This document shows positions 17,757-26,376 of a stretch of DNA of 62,920 bases, in pieces. Location of the stretch: the NCBI GenBank assembly GCA_009903795.1, contig WYER01000002.1:1-62920 (forward strand), in the 5' to 3' direction. A model generated the notes under the pieces. It was not told the DNA's origin and ran no database searches. It saw nothing but the letters and a program-made list of their open reading frames with translations. A program made the translations under genes and the position numbers. Source of the stretch: Nitrososphaerota archaeon (GTDB lineage: Archaea > Thermoproteota > Nitrososphaeria > Conexivisphaerales > UBA164). The first letter of the stretch is position 1. Each line of letters opens with the position of its first letter.

Positions 17757-18830
17757 TTGGATATAGTAAACGGTTTTTCACCGCCATACGTTTACCTTCC
17801 ACTCATAGGTTCAAAAAAGCTACTAATCGGTCCTAGCCTTGTAAACCCTGATGTGCTGAACGTTTACACAGATCCTAAGTACTGGATTAGGCTTACATCA
17901 AGGCAGGTGCTTTACATAAGAAGATCAGGAAAAGCGCTTTTTAAGCCAGTCGACCCTCAAATAGACATAAATGAAAGCTCCGTAACAAAGTTAAGGGAAA
18001 TAAGCCTCTACAGCGGCAACGTAGAAGTTGAGCTTGAATATATTAAAAGAAGACCAAACGCCATTTTCGATCCTTACGAAGGAGTAACTTTAAATGGCGG
18101 TGAGTTAGGACGCATAATACATTATACAGGAGGCGTTGCTGACAGAAGGATTGAAAAGGTTTATGAAGACAAAGACCTTTTAGCTAAAGACGCCGTTTTA
18201 TACTTACATAACAGCGGTTTAAGCGTTTATAAAATACAGCAGCTTCTTAGCGTAGGTGCTCTCGGCACTAAGAGAAAGCTTGTTGCAACAAGATGGTCAA
18301 TAACTGCTGTGGATTCGATAATTTCTTCAAGGCTAATAGATGAGATAAAAAACTATCCAGAGCTGAACGAGCACTATCTTGGAGAAAGCTATGTTGTGGG
18401 AAACAGGATCATTGTGATGATGTTTCCGGGAAAATTTTACTATGAAATGATGGAAAGCTGGGGACCATATTTTGGGAACAGGAACCCAAAAGTTGCTATG
18501 GATTATGAAGGGTTTTTGGGCAGAACAAATTATGCGGAAGAAGTTGAAGGTGCTTATTACGCAGCAAGGTACAGCGTTGCAAAATATCTAAAGGAAAGAA
18601 TGAGACAAGCAAAGGTAGTCGTTCTTTTAGAGGTTGACAGGAACTGGATCCCAAATCTTGGCGTATGGAGGGTTAGAGAGGGCACAGAACTAGCGCTTAA
18701 AAACCTCAAAAAATTCGAAGACGAAAACGCCATGATCGATTATGCTTTTTCTAAAACTTATACCTTAAGAAAGAGCTGGCTGAGCAGTTCTTTCTTATTA
18801 AGACAGAAATCTCTTGAAAGTTTCTTTTGA
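17757..18830 (+). CDS. nreA: NreA-type DNA repair protein with PIP box, no zinc finger
   Basis: A 357-residue member of the archaeal Nre family. Family landmarks are present: FSPPYVYLPLIG near the start, a GPSLV segment, TRWSITAVDSII near residue 182, a conserved EVEGAYYAARYSVAKYL near 260, and PNLGVWRVREG near 301. The end, QKSLESFF, is a textbook PCNA-binding peptide (Q-x-x-L-x-x-F-F). The usual N-terminal zinc-finger region with several Cys is absent, and an in-frame stop just upstream of the TTG start (17736-17738) leaves no room for it. NreA acts in DNA repair after mitomycin damage in a studied relative. Confidence 0.85.
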   Translation: MDIVNGFSPPYVYLPLIGSKKLLIGPSLVNPDVLNVYTDPKYWIRLTSRQVLYIRRSGKALFKPVDPQIDINESSVTKLREISLYSGNVEVELEYIKRRPNAIFDPYEGVTLNGGELGRIIHYTGGVADRRIEKVYEDKDLLAKDAVLYLHNSGLSVYKIQQLLSVGALGTKRKLVATRWSITAVDSIISSRLIDEIKNYPELNEHYLGESYVVGNRIIVMMFPGKFYYEMMESWGPYFGNRNPKVAMDYEGFLGRTNYAEEVEGAYYAARYSVAKYLKERMRQAKVVVLLEVDRNWIPNLGVWRVREGTELALKNLKKFEDENAMIDYAFSKTYTLRKSWLSSSFLLRQKSLESFF

Positions 18831-18844
18831 AGCTTGGCTAAACG

Positions 18845-18852
18845 CTTTTATT
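18845..18852 (+). promoter_or_regulatory. TATA box of the gatD-gatE unit
   Basis: cttttatt ends 22 bases before the gatD ATG at 18875. A second T/A-rich stretch (ttataaat, 18860-18867) lies closer to the start, so the exact start of transcription is uncertain. Confidence 0.4.
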
Positions 18853-18874
18853 AGAAGGTTATAAATCTGATTAT

Positions 18875-20128
18875 ATGGAAAAACTACAAGAATTTTCCAG
18901 AATAAAGTTCAGGATTAATGATGTTGTCTATGAAGGCATAGTCATGCCTCGAACTCTTTATGAGGATGAGGATCACTTTACCATTAAGCTAAACAACGGC
19001 TATAACATAGGAGTGGAAAAAGGCAAGATAGAAATCTTAGAAGTTGAACCTCCAAAGGTTTCTTCAGAACAGCCTTATGAAAAGAGTTTTGAATCAACTG
19101 GACCTAAAATACTTATACTTGGAACGGGAGGAACGATTTCGAGCAAAGTTGATTATAGGACAGGCGCAGTCAAGCCGGCCTTTACCGCATCTCAAATAGT
19201 TGACATGGTTCCGGAGTTGAAGAATCTTGCTTCGATTAGCGTGAAGACGATAATGAACGAGCTTAGCGAAAACATGCAGCCTTTAAACTGGACGCTGATG
19301 GCAAGGGAGGTTTACAATGCTTTTAAAGAAGGTTACGAAGGAATCGTGATAGCTCATGGTACTGACACGATGCATTATTCAGCATCAGCTCTTTCTTTTG
19401 CTATCGAAAATCCAGCAGGACCTGTAGTATTTGTTGGTTCTCAGAGGTCATCTGATCGTCCTTCTTCAGACGCAGCAACAAACCTGCTAGGGGCCGTAAT
19501 TTTTGCTGCAAAAAGTAACAGTCCTGGAGTTTATGTAGCGATGCACGCCTCAATTAATGATGACCTTATTGCAATTCATAAAGGAGTAAAAGTAAGAAAA
19601 AATCATACCAGCAGAAGGGATGCTTTTAAATCTATAAACGCAAAGCCCTTTGCTTACGTAGACGTAAAAAAATTAGAGATAAAGTTTAGCGAGAAAAAAA
19701 CTGAAGCCAAAGGACCAATGAACCTTTACGAAAAGTTTTCTGAAAGAGCAGCACTTTTAAAGTTCTATCCAGGCATCAGCGATAAACTGCTTTCTTCATT
19801 CTTTAATAAGGAATTTTTTGATGCGGTAATTGTAGAGGGCACTGGTCTTGGCCATGTATCAAGGAAAGCATTTCCATACATAAAAGATTATATAGAAAAA
19901 GGTGGGTTTGTAGGCATGACTTCCCAGTGTATCTGGGGTTCTGTAAGGCTTACAGTTTATGAAACAGGCAGGGACCTGCTCTCAATGGGCGTAGTATCGC
20001 TTGAAGACATGCTATCCGAAGTAGCTCTTGTTAAATCTATGTGGGCAATAGGAAATGGATTAGATCTGAAAGCAATCATGCCTAAAAATTTGAGAGGGGA
20101 AATCAACGAAAGGAGAGAAGTGCTATGA
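18875..20128 (+). CDS. gatD: Glu-tRNA(Gln) amidotransferase subunit D
   Basis: A 417-residue GatD, the ammonia-making half of the archaeal amidotransferase that turns Glu-tRNA(Gln) into Gln-tRNA(Gln). An N-terminal beta domain of about 75 residues is followed by an asparaginase-like core with GTGGTISS at residues 83-90 and the second catalytic loop HGTDTMHYSA. It works with GatE, whose gene overlaps it by four bases. A T/A-rich promoter precedes the ATG. The family is confined to archaea, and nothing here departs from it. Confidence 0.96.
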   Translation: MEKLQEFSRIKFRINDVVYEGIVMPRTLYEDEDHFTIKLNNGYNIGVEKGKIEILEVEPPKVSSEQPYEKSFESTGPKILILGTGGTISSKVDYRTGAVKPAFTASQIVDMVPELKNLASISVKTIMNELSENMQPLNWTLMAREVYNAFKEGYEGIVIAHGTDTMHYSASALSFAIENPAGPVVFVGSQRSSDRPSSDAATNLLGAVIFAAKSNSPGVYVAMHASINDDLIAIHKGVKVRKNHTSRRDAFKSINAKPFAYVDVKKLEIKFSEKKTEAKGPMNLYEKFSERAALLKFYPGISDKLLSSFFNKEFFDAVIVEGTGLGHVSRKAFPYIKDYIEKGGFVGMTSQCIWGSVRLTVYETGRDLLSMGVVSLEDMLSEVALVKSMWAIGNGLDLKAIMPKNLRGEINERREVL

Positions 20129-21981
20129 AAGTAGGGTTCGAGATACATATTCAGATCAACAGCAAAAGAAAGCTATTTTGCAACTGCAACCCAAAGAGCG
20201 ATGAGAGTTCACAGATAGAATTCAGAAGAAGGCTTAGGGTTTCTACGAGCGAGTTGGGAGAAATAGATCCAGCTGCAGCTTTTGAGATAAAGAAAGGTTT
20301 AGACATAATTTATGTTTCAGGTGATAAGACCAGCTGTCTAGTTGAAGCTGACGAAGAACCTCCGCACGAACCAGACCCGTATTCTGTGGAAGTTGCGATA
20401 AAAATATCGAACATGCTGAACTCGTTTATTGTTGATGAAATACATTTTATGAGAAAAATAGTGGTGGACGGCTCAAACACATCTGGATTTCAAAGAACAG
20501 CCATAATAGGTTTGAACGGAAGCTACACTTTTCGTGGAAAAAACGTTCGCATTCAGACAATATGTTTAGAAGAAGATGCTGCTAGGCTGCTTGAAAAAGG
20601 TGAAGGCTATGTAAAGTACGAATTAAAAAGACTCGGCATACCGCTTCTTGAAATAACGACTGAGCCGCTTGAGATTTCACCAGAAGAAGCTAAAGCGTTT
20701 GCAGAAAGCTTAGGAAGGACATTAAAACTGACGGGCCTTTTTGCAAGGGGTCTTGGGACAATAAGACAGGACATTAACGTATCAGTAGAAGGAGGATGTG
20801 TTGTAGAGGTTAAAGGTGTTCAAAAGCTTGAGCAGATACAAAAAGTGATTGAATTTGAAGAAAAAAGGCAGAAAATGCTTTTAGAGATTGCAGCTAAGTT
20901 AAAAGAAAGAGGCATAAGTGAAGAAAATTTTGTTAGCATAGAACCAGTAGAAGTTTCTGATGTTTTTAAAAATCATTTAAACATTCCTAGTGTAAAAAAG
21001 TTCTTCAAAGATTACGCGTTTGCCCTAAAAGCGCCTGGCCTGAAAGGTTTATTTTCATATGAAACAGTTCCAGATTCAAGGCTCGGGCTTGACCTTGCTG
21101 ACATATGCAGGTTATTTGGCTTCAAAGGTATAATTCATTCAGATGAGATTTCTAAATACGATTTTGGTCAAGATATTCTGAAAGAACTTGAAGATAAACT
21201 TGGAATAAGCAAGAACGACGGTTTTGTTATAGTCTTTGGGGATAAAGAAAAAGCGGTTTTATGTCTTCAGATGGTAAAAGAAAGACTGAAGATGGCACTA
21301 AAAGGCCCTGTAGCTGAAACTAGGTATGCAACAGAAAAGGGAACAACAAGATATCTTAGACCTAGGCCTGGAGCTTCAAGGATGTATCCCGAAACGGACA
21401 TTCCAACAATAAAGATTACTCAAGAAATGAAGGATAAGTACAGGATTGAAATCAAAAGCTGGGAGAAGGCAGTAGAAGAATTCTCTTCAAGGCACTCTAT
21501 AAACAAAGAAATGGCTGAGCAGATACTCGATTCTGAATTTGTTGATTTCTTTGAAAACGTTGTAGAAAACTACAAAAATGTGCCTACAACGCTTTTGGCT
21601 TCCCTTATTGTACAAATTTTAATTCCATACCAAAATTCAGGAAAAGTCATAGAATACGACGAGTTCTTAAATCTGCTTGCTGAATTTTCTAAAGGAAACA
21701 TATCAAAAGAAGCCGTTATGGATGTAGCGAGGTACATGTTAGAAAAAGGGGTAAACCTTGAGAGTGCGCTAAAAGAAATGAACATAAAGAAGCTTAGCGT
21801 AGAAGAGCTTAGAAAAATAATAAAGGAAAAGATTGATGAAGCTTTGCAGGAAAACGTCGAACCTTCAAAACTCTACGGTACTGTAATGGGAAGAGTAATG
21901 TCCTTGGTTAGAGGAAAGATCGAGGGAAAAATTGTTAACGAGGAAGTAAAAAAGGCCCTTGAAAATCTAAATAAAGCTTAA
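20125..21981 (+). CDS. gatE: Glu-tRNA(Gln) amidotransferase subunit E
   Basis: A 618-residue GatE. It starts KVGFEIHIQINSKRKLFCNC (the GatB-like opening), carries an AspRS-like insert in the middle (about 280-400, with DSRLGLDLADICRLFG) and ends with a helical tRNA-binding tail (ASLIVQILI, then GTVMGRVMSLVRGK). It activates tRNA-bound Glu and adds the ammonia supplied by GatD. It overlaps gatD by four bases, and its end overlaps the convergent phosphoesterase gene by four bases. Confidence 0.96.
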   Translation: MKVGFEIHIQINSKRKLFCNCNPKSDESSQIEFRRRLRVSTSELGEIDPAAAFEIKKGLDIIYVSGDKTSCLVEADEEPPHEPDPYSVEVAIKISNMLNSFIVDEIHFMRKIVVDGSNTSGFQRTAIIGLNGSYTFRGKNVRIQTICLEEDAARLLEKGEGYVKYELKRLGIPLLEITTEPLEISPEEAKAFAESLGRTLKLTGLFARGLGTIRQDINVSVEGGCVVEVKGVQKLEQIQKVIEFEEKRQKMLLEIAAKLKERGISEENFVSIEPVEVSDVFKNHLNIPSVKKFFKDYAFALKAPGLKGLFSYETVPDSRLGLDLADICRLFGFKGIIHSDEISKYDFGQDILKELEDKLGISKNDGFVIVFGDKEKAVLCLQMVKERLKMALKGPVAETRYATEKGTTRYLRPRPGASRMYPETDIPTIKITQEMKDKYRIEIKSWEKAVEEFSSRHSINKEMAEQILDSEFVDFFENVVENYKNVPTTLLASLIVQILIPYQNSGKVIEYDEFLNLLAEFSKGNISKEAVMDVARYMLEKGVNLESALKEMNIKKLSVEELRKIIKEKIDEALQENVEPSKLYGTVMGRVMSLVRGKIEGKIVNEEVKKALENLNKA

Positions 21982-22778
21982 GACCCAAGAACGCACAGCT
22001 TTCTGTTTGTGATATTAAAATCTTCAATTTTCAATTTATCTGTTAAAAAATTAACTAGGTTGCTCCTGTACAGGCTAAATCTTTCGTTCTCATAAACAGC
22101 AAAAGAAAACGGAAAATTGTCTATCTTTATGAGTAATTTCTCATAATAGGAAGAAGCAACTTTTTCTTTTTCTGAATAAAGCTCAACGTTAATTCCGTAA
22201 TGCCCGCTGATCACCACTGAACACTTTCCCAGGTTTCTTATGATTTTTTGAAGTATGAACTTTCTTTCATGGGTTGCAACAATTTTTGAGTTTTTTATTT
22301 CGACAGAATCAAAGGGAGAGCTGTAAGATATAAGCAAAATCTCTGTATCATCCAGTTTGAGCTTTTTAACGTTTTTAACAAATATACCTCTTCTTAGGTT
22401 ATTATGAAAAAATATGTCTCCATAATCTATGAACATATCGTGGTTTCCACTTATAAGCGCATAACCTATCCCGAGTTCCTCAAGCAATCTTAACGTTTTT
22501 AAGAAATAATAAAGGTGAACTTTAAAAAGTTCTTTTGAAATGTGCGTATTGCCTTTAAATATTGTATAATCTTCAAAAGATTCAACAATGTTTTCTTTTG
22601 ATAGCTGCTCAACGTCTACAAAATTTATATGCTCTCCTTTTTTTATGAGGTAAAATTGACCGGGTCCATCAAACAAAATGTCGCCTAAAAAGAAAAAATA
22701 ATCAGGCTTAAAAAGCTTTATAAGCGAATCAGAAAACTGAAAATTTCTTACGTCTGATATAAACATCAACCTCATCAT
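21978..22778 (-). CDS. Calcineurin-like metallophosphoesterase, altered first motif
   Basis: A 266-residue protein with a calcineurin-like fold. FLGDIL (residues 31-36), SGNHDMF (about 114-120), ATHERK and SGHYGINVEL supply most of the metal-binding motifs. The first motif, normally D-x-H, reads SDVRN here: the His is replaced by Arg. One metal site may therefore be changed or lost. It overlaps the end of gatE tail to tail and is divergent from the YjbQ gene. Substrate unknown; nucleotide or phospholipid hydrolysis are possibilities. Confidence 0.75.
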   Translation of the reverse strand: MMRLMFISDVRNFQFSDSLIKLFKPDYFFFLGDILFDGPGQFYLIKKGEHINFVDVEQLSKENIVESFEDYTIFKGNTHISKELFKVHLYYFLKTLRLLEELGIGYALISGNHDMFIDYGDIFFHNNLRRGIFVKNVKKLKLDDTEILLISYSSPFDSVEIKNSKIVATHERKFILQKIIRNLGKCSVVISGHYGINVELYSEKEKVASSYYEKLLIKIDNFPFSFAVYENERFSLYRSNLVNFLTDKLKIEDFNITNRKLCVLGS

Positions 22779-22812
22779 ATGTAGATAATTCTTGTTTTTA
22801 AAAAACTTTAAT

Positions 22813-22820
22813 GCATATAA
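22813..22820 (+). promoter_or_regulatory. TATA box of the YjbQ-family gene
   Basis: catataag ends 25 bases before the ATG at 22846 and supports that start over an in-frame ATG at 22792, which lies upstream of this promoter. Confidence 0.5.
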
Positions 22821-22845
22821 GCGGGTTGTTTCTTATAAAAACACC

Positions 22846-23247
22846 ATGATAAAAAATATTTATTTTGATGTAGAATCTAGAAAAAGAAGAGAGCTAATAG
22901 ATATAACTGAAAAGTTAAAAGAACTCGTGTCAAAGGAAGACGGTTCTGGGTTGATAAACGTATTTGTCCCACATACTACAGCAGGAATTTTGATAAACGA
23001 AAATGAGGAAGGGCTAAAAAACGACATTCTGAATACATTTGAAAAACTTGTCCCTGAAAACGAAAAATACGAACACAATATTATCGACAACAACGCTGAT
23101 GCACATATTTTATCTGTAATCATAAAGAACAATTCTTGCATACCTTTCTTTGATGGAAAGCTATTGCTCGGAACATGGCAGAGTATTTTCTTTGTTGAAT
23201 TAGATGGTCCAAGACACAGAAAAGTGATAGTCACATTTTTTAAATGA
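22846..23247 (+). CDS. YjbQ/UPF0047 family protein
   Basis: A 133-residue protein of the YjbQ (UPF0047) family, near the usual 130-140 residues. The conserved segments are FVPHTTAGILINENEEG, HNIIDNNADAHILSVIIKN and GKLLLGTWQSIFFVELDGPR. The His residues in the first two and the W-Q-x-I-F are the family's active-site residues. Bacterial members can make thiamine phosphate and some archaeal ones also carry that label, but the true role is not settled. I chose the ATG at 22846 because a TATA box lies 25 bases upstream and the family begins there. Confidence 0.88.
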   Translation: MIKNIYFDVESRKRRELIDITEKLKELVSKEDGSGLINVFVPHTTAGILINENEEGLKNDILNTFEKLVPENEKYEHNIIDNNADAHILSVIIKNNSCIPFFDGKLLLGTWQSIFFVELDGPRHRKVIVTFFK

Positions 23248-23261
23248 TTTTTAAAAGGGTT

Positions 23262-24230
23262 TTAAGACGAAGGTTTCAACCAATTTTCTTTTATTTTTTC
23301 GTAAATTTCTTTTGTAACTCTTTCAAATTCATCCGGTTTGACTTTTTTACCAAGGTTTGCGCCAGAAGCGTATTCATGCCCCCCTCCTCCAAATATATTC
23401 GCGAGCGGAACCAAGTTTATATTCGAATTTTTCTTTCTTCTGAAGCTAATACCCCCTTCATCTTTAACTATTATGTAGACATCGGCATCGTTATTTTCTA
23501 TTATTTTGTTTGCAGCCTGAGTACCTGAGATCAACGATGTTGCGTAGGCTATGGCAAACCTGTAACCATTTATGGTAAAAAACCTAACAGACTTTGTTGT
23601 ATACTCCAGTTCTTCTCTTTTTTTAATTCTGTAATATTCTAGCATACTGTTTAGGTCTTCAGAAATAACTTCTTTAGGCCCTTTTAAAGCAAGTTGAACA
23701 GCTAAAAAAGCCAGCCTACACCGTGGTGGATCCTTTTCTAGATAATTAAAATAATCTATAATATCGACTAAGTCCATTACATATTGATCATTTATGTTAA
23801 GCGTGTCCGATTGAAATCCAGCATCAGCTATAAGTTTAGAAAGTTCGTCTTCAAGACCATAACGCTTTTGTACAAGTATTGAAGCGGAACCTGCATCCTT
23901 TTCAACAAGTAAATCCACGTTTACGCTCTTTAATTTGTCTATTACTTCTTCTTTCGTTTCATGATGATCAGTCCATTCAACATTTCCGTTAGTTTTCTTT
24001 ATTCTTTCTGTTATAAGTTCTATCGAGTTTAAGTTGGTCGAAATATCAGTTATGAGCACTTTAACTTCTTTAATCACTGTAATATTTTCAGGATAAACTT
24101 TGTCATTGTCCTTATAATCCCTTAAATAGAGCAAATATGGTGTGTTCGAAAAAATTGATTTTCTTATTAGAAGGGCAGCTGAAGAAATTCCGTCAAGATC
24201 TGCAGAATGTGAAATTATTACATTAATCAT
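23262..24230 (-). CDS. DHH/DHHA1 phosphoesterase
   Basis: A 322-residue DHH-family phosphoesterase. The motifs are SHSADLDGISSAALL (residues 7-21), LITDIST, TDHHETKEE for the DHH signature near 91, and a C-terminal DHHA1 domain ending FGGGGHEYASGANLG, which binds nucleotide. Relatives in archaea include RecJ-like and nanoRNase-like enzymes that degrade short oligonucleotides or cyclic dinucleotides; the length fits the nanoRNase/phosphoesterase branch better than RecJ/GAN. It ends just after the YjbQ gene, tail to tail. Confidence 0.88.
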   Translation of the reverse strand: MINVIISHSADLDGISSAALLIRKSIFSNTPYLLYLRDYKDNDKVYPENITVIKEVKVLITDISTNLNSIELITERIKKTNGNVEWTDHHETKEEVIDKLKSVNVDLLVEKDAGSASILVQKRYGLEDELSKLIADAGFQSDTLNINDQYVMDLVDIIDYFNYLEKDPPRCRLAFLAVQLALKGPKEVISEDLNSMLEYYRIKKREELEYTTKSVRFFTINGYRFAIAYATSLISGTQAANKIIENNDADVYIIVKDEGGISFRRKKNSNINLVPLANIFGGGGHEYASGANLGKKVKPDEFERVTKEIYEKIKENWLKPSS

Positions 24231-24337
24231 TTTGTTTCCCTTTTTATATAATTAATTTTTAAATATTTAAAGAATTATCGAACAAATTATAAGTCAACAG
24301 CACAGAAAATTCAACTATTTTGATAAAAAATGACAAA

Positions 24338-24368
24338 CCTCACCTTTTAAGGCGGGGAGGAGGTCAGT
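24338..24368 (+). repeat. Solo IS605-like right end
   Basis: Twenty-six of 31 or so bases agree with the right end of the element at 974-1006: CCTCACC, an A/T loop, ggcggggaggaggtcagt. No tnpB is near it. It lies in the intergenic gap between the DHH gene and uppS, 14 bases from the uppS stop codon. It may be the remnant of a deleted element, a non-autonomous derivative, or a kept guide-RNA scaffold. Confidence 0.65.
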
Positions 24369-24382
24369 GTTTTAGTAAAAGC

Positions 24383-25183
24383 TCATTTTCCGAATCTTCT
24401 ATTTCTTTTTTCATAAGTTCTAATCATCCTTAAAAAATCAATCTTTCTTACGTCTGGCCAGTATATATCAATAAAAATCATTTCGCTGTAAGATGATTGA
24501 TATAGCAAAAAGTCGCTCAACCTCATTTCTCCGGAAGTCCTAATTATAAGATCTGGCTCAGGGTATGGAAGGTCTCCAGTATAAAGCTTTGACATAAAAA
24601 ACTCTTCATTAATATCTTCAGGAGAAATTTTTCCATTTTTTACCTCCACAGCTATTTCTTTTACAGCATTCAGAATTTCATACCTCCCACTGTATGCAAC
24701 AGCTACGTTTATGATCATACCATCGTTGTTTTTTGTACTGCTCTCTAGCTCTTCAAGTTTCCGTTTAAGAGCGTCAGGCAAAAGTTCTTTATTTCCAAGC
24801 GTTTTAATTCTTATTTTGCGATTTTCTATAAGCCCGCTTTCTTCAAGTTTTTTAAGCTTTTCATAGATGTTCTCAACTATAGCGTGGAGCTCCTCAGGCG
24901 ATCTCTTAAGGAGATTGTCTTTAGATAAAGCATAAAATGTTATTATTTTTATGTTATAATCCAGACACCACAGAACAAATTTTTCCGCTATATCGGCTCC
25001 ATATCTGTACCCTTCCCATGCGGGAAGGTTTCTCTCGTTTGCCCATCTTCTGTTGCCATCCATTATTACAGCTATGTGCTTTGGCAGAGGGCCTTCTTTA
25101 ACCTCTTCGTTAAGCATCTTTTCATAAAGTGATTCTATACCTAGGATTTTGATTATTTTTCTTAAAAATATGTCAATATTCAT
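24383..25183 (-). CDS. uppS: Cis-prenyltransferase (polyprenyl diphosphate synthase)
   Basis: A 266-residue UppS-type enzyme that lengthens isoprenyl diphosphates in cis to make the lipid carrier for glycan assembly. The motifs are AVIMDGNRRWANERNLP (pyrophosphate site, residues 38-54), ITFYALSKDNLLKRSPEEL, and RTSGEMRLSDFLLYQSSYSE with IYWPD near the end. The C-terminus (EKRNRRFGK) is normal, so the nearby solo right end has not damaged it. The start overlaps the stop codon of the DUF373 gene by four bases. It fits with the other isoprenoid genes at 48238-57289. Confidence 0.93.
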   Translation of the reverse strand: MNIDIFLRKIIKILGIESLYEKMLNEEVKEGPLPKHIAVIMDGNRRWANERNLPAWEGYRYGADIAEKFVLWCLDYNIKIITFYALSKDNLLKRSPEELHAIVENIYEKLKKLEESGLIENRKIRIKTLGNKELLPDALKRKLEELESSTKNNDGMIINVAVAYSGRYEILNAVKEIAVEVKNGKISPEDINEEFFMSKLYTGDLPYPEPDLIIRTSGEMRLSDFLLYQSSYSEMIFIDIYWPDVRKIDFLRMIRTYEKRNRRFGK

Positions 25184-26265
25184 TTTTGTTTAACCTTAAA
25201 GTAATCAGCAAGTATGTAATAAATCAGTATTATCATTATGGCAAGTATAGCAAGTATTACAACAACAAGGGGGATGCCAGAAATCTGAGGGTTCATAAGA
25301 ACTATACCAACGTTATATACTGGTATGTAAAACAAAATAAGAGATATCAAAAGCGTTGCTTCCCTTAAAGCAAGATATCTATTTCTTCTAAAATAAAGAA
25401 AGAAATTTACGACAAGCTGCAGAGCTATGGCTATCCAAACATAAGTTTCCATGGTTATAATGGAAGCTCCAACAATGTACCCAAATGCATATATTTCAAA
25501 ACCTTTTTGGAGTACGGCAAACTGCGGCGAAAGCAAAATCTCTTGTGCTGTCTTTATGCCGCCTAAAATAATTATTAATAAACCTGACATCGCGCTCAAA
25601 AATTTTATAAGAAAGTTTGTGCTTTTTCTCATCTGAGCCACAGCGTTGTCGAGGTTAAACCCTCTAATGATAAGAGCCAAACTTAGGATCAAAGCGAGAA
25701 GATATCCGGCGTATTCCCTTATGGGAGAAAGGTAAAGGAGGGAATATGCTAGCAAAAGTATTCCAGGGACGCCTAGAAAATACTTTGAATATCTGGTATC
25801 GTGTATTGCCATTTTTAAGTACTTGCCAAGTATTATATAGCTCTCTTCTATGTTGCGGCTGTACTTAACCACAATTCTTATGACAGACCTTATTGACCCA
25901 TAGCTCATTATTATGGGTAAAATTTCTTCATCTTCAACACCATCTGATACAAGTATTATTTCTTCAAAATTAAGCTGTTTTTTAAGGTTAGCTACTTGGC
26001 TCCTGATCCTTGTATCAGCCTTTAACCCGCCGTTTCTGTCTCCGCTAACAGCTGCTATTTCGCAATCTTCGTTTGATTTTTTTAATTCATCATAAACCTT
26101 AATAGCTCCCATCATTGCGTTTCCGTCAGCTTCTTCAGGGTCGTTTAGCAATAGCTTGTTAGCCGCTTCTAAAACGTTCTCTCTTCCGATTATGGGGGTA
26201 GATAAACCTGCCTTTATACCTATATCGTCATCCCGATCGGCGACAAGAACTAGTGTTTTTGGCAA
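25180..26265 (-). CDS. DUF373 membrane protein
   Basis: A 361-residue protein of the archaeal DUF373 family. A soluble N-terminal domain of about 150 residues (starting TLVLVADRDDDIGIKAGLSTP, with VSGDRNGG and LVSDGVEDE) is followed by six to seven membrane helices. The Asp-rich N-terminal stretches suggest metal or nucleotide binding, but no function is known for the family. It overlaps uppS by four bases; in archaea the two are often neighbours, so a link to lipid carrier metabolism is possible but unproven. Confidence 0.85.
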   Translation of the reverse strand: MPKTLVLVADRDDDIGIKAGLSTPIIGRENVLEAANKLLLNDPEEADGNAMMGAIKVYDELKKSNEDCEIAAVSGDRNGGLKADTRIRSQVANLKKQLNFEEIILVSDGVEDEEILPIIMSYGSIRSVIRIVVKYSRNIEESYIILGKYLKMAIHDTRYSKYFLGVPGILLLAYSLLYLSPIREYAGYLLALILSLALIIRGFNLDNAVAQMRKSTNFLIKFLSAMSGLLIIILGGIKTAQEILLSPQFAVLQKGFEIYAFGYIVGASIITMETYVWIAIALQLVVNFFLYFRRNRYLALREATLLISLILFYIPVYNVGIVLMNPQISGIPLVVVILAILAIMIILIYYILADYFKVKQK

Positions 26266-26376
26266 ACTATATAATTAAAATGACGGCTGTATTTTAAAGT
26301 TTATTGGTAGCTTCAAAAGCAAACGGTTTAAAATAAAAAATTTAAAAACACAAAAACAAATAATTAAACAATTAAA

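Noticed and set aside
24330-24383. Truncation of uppS by the solo right end
   Set aside because: The C-terminus EKRNRRFGK is the normal end of the family; the gene is complete.
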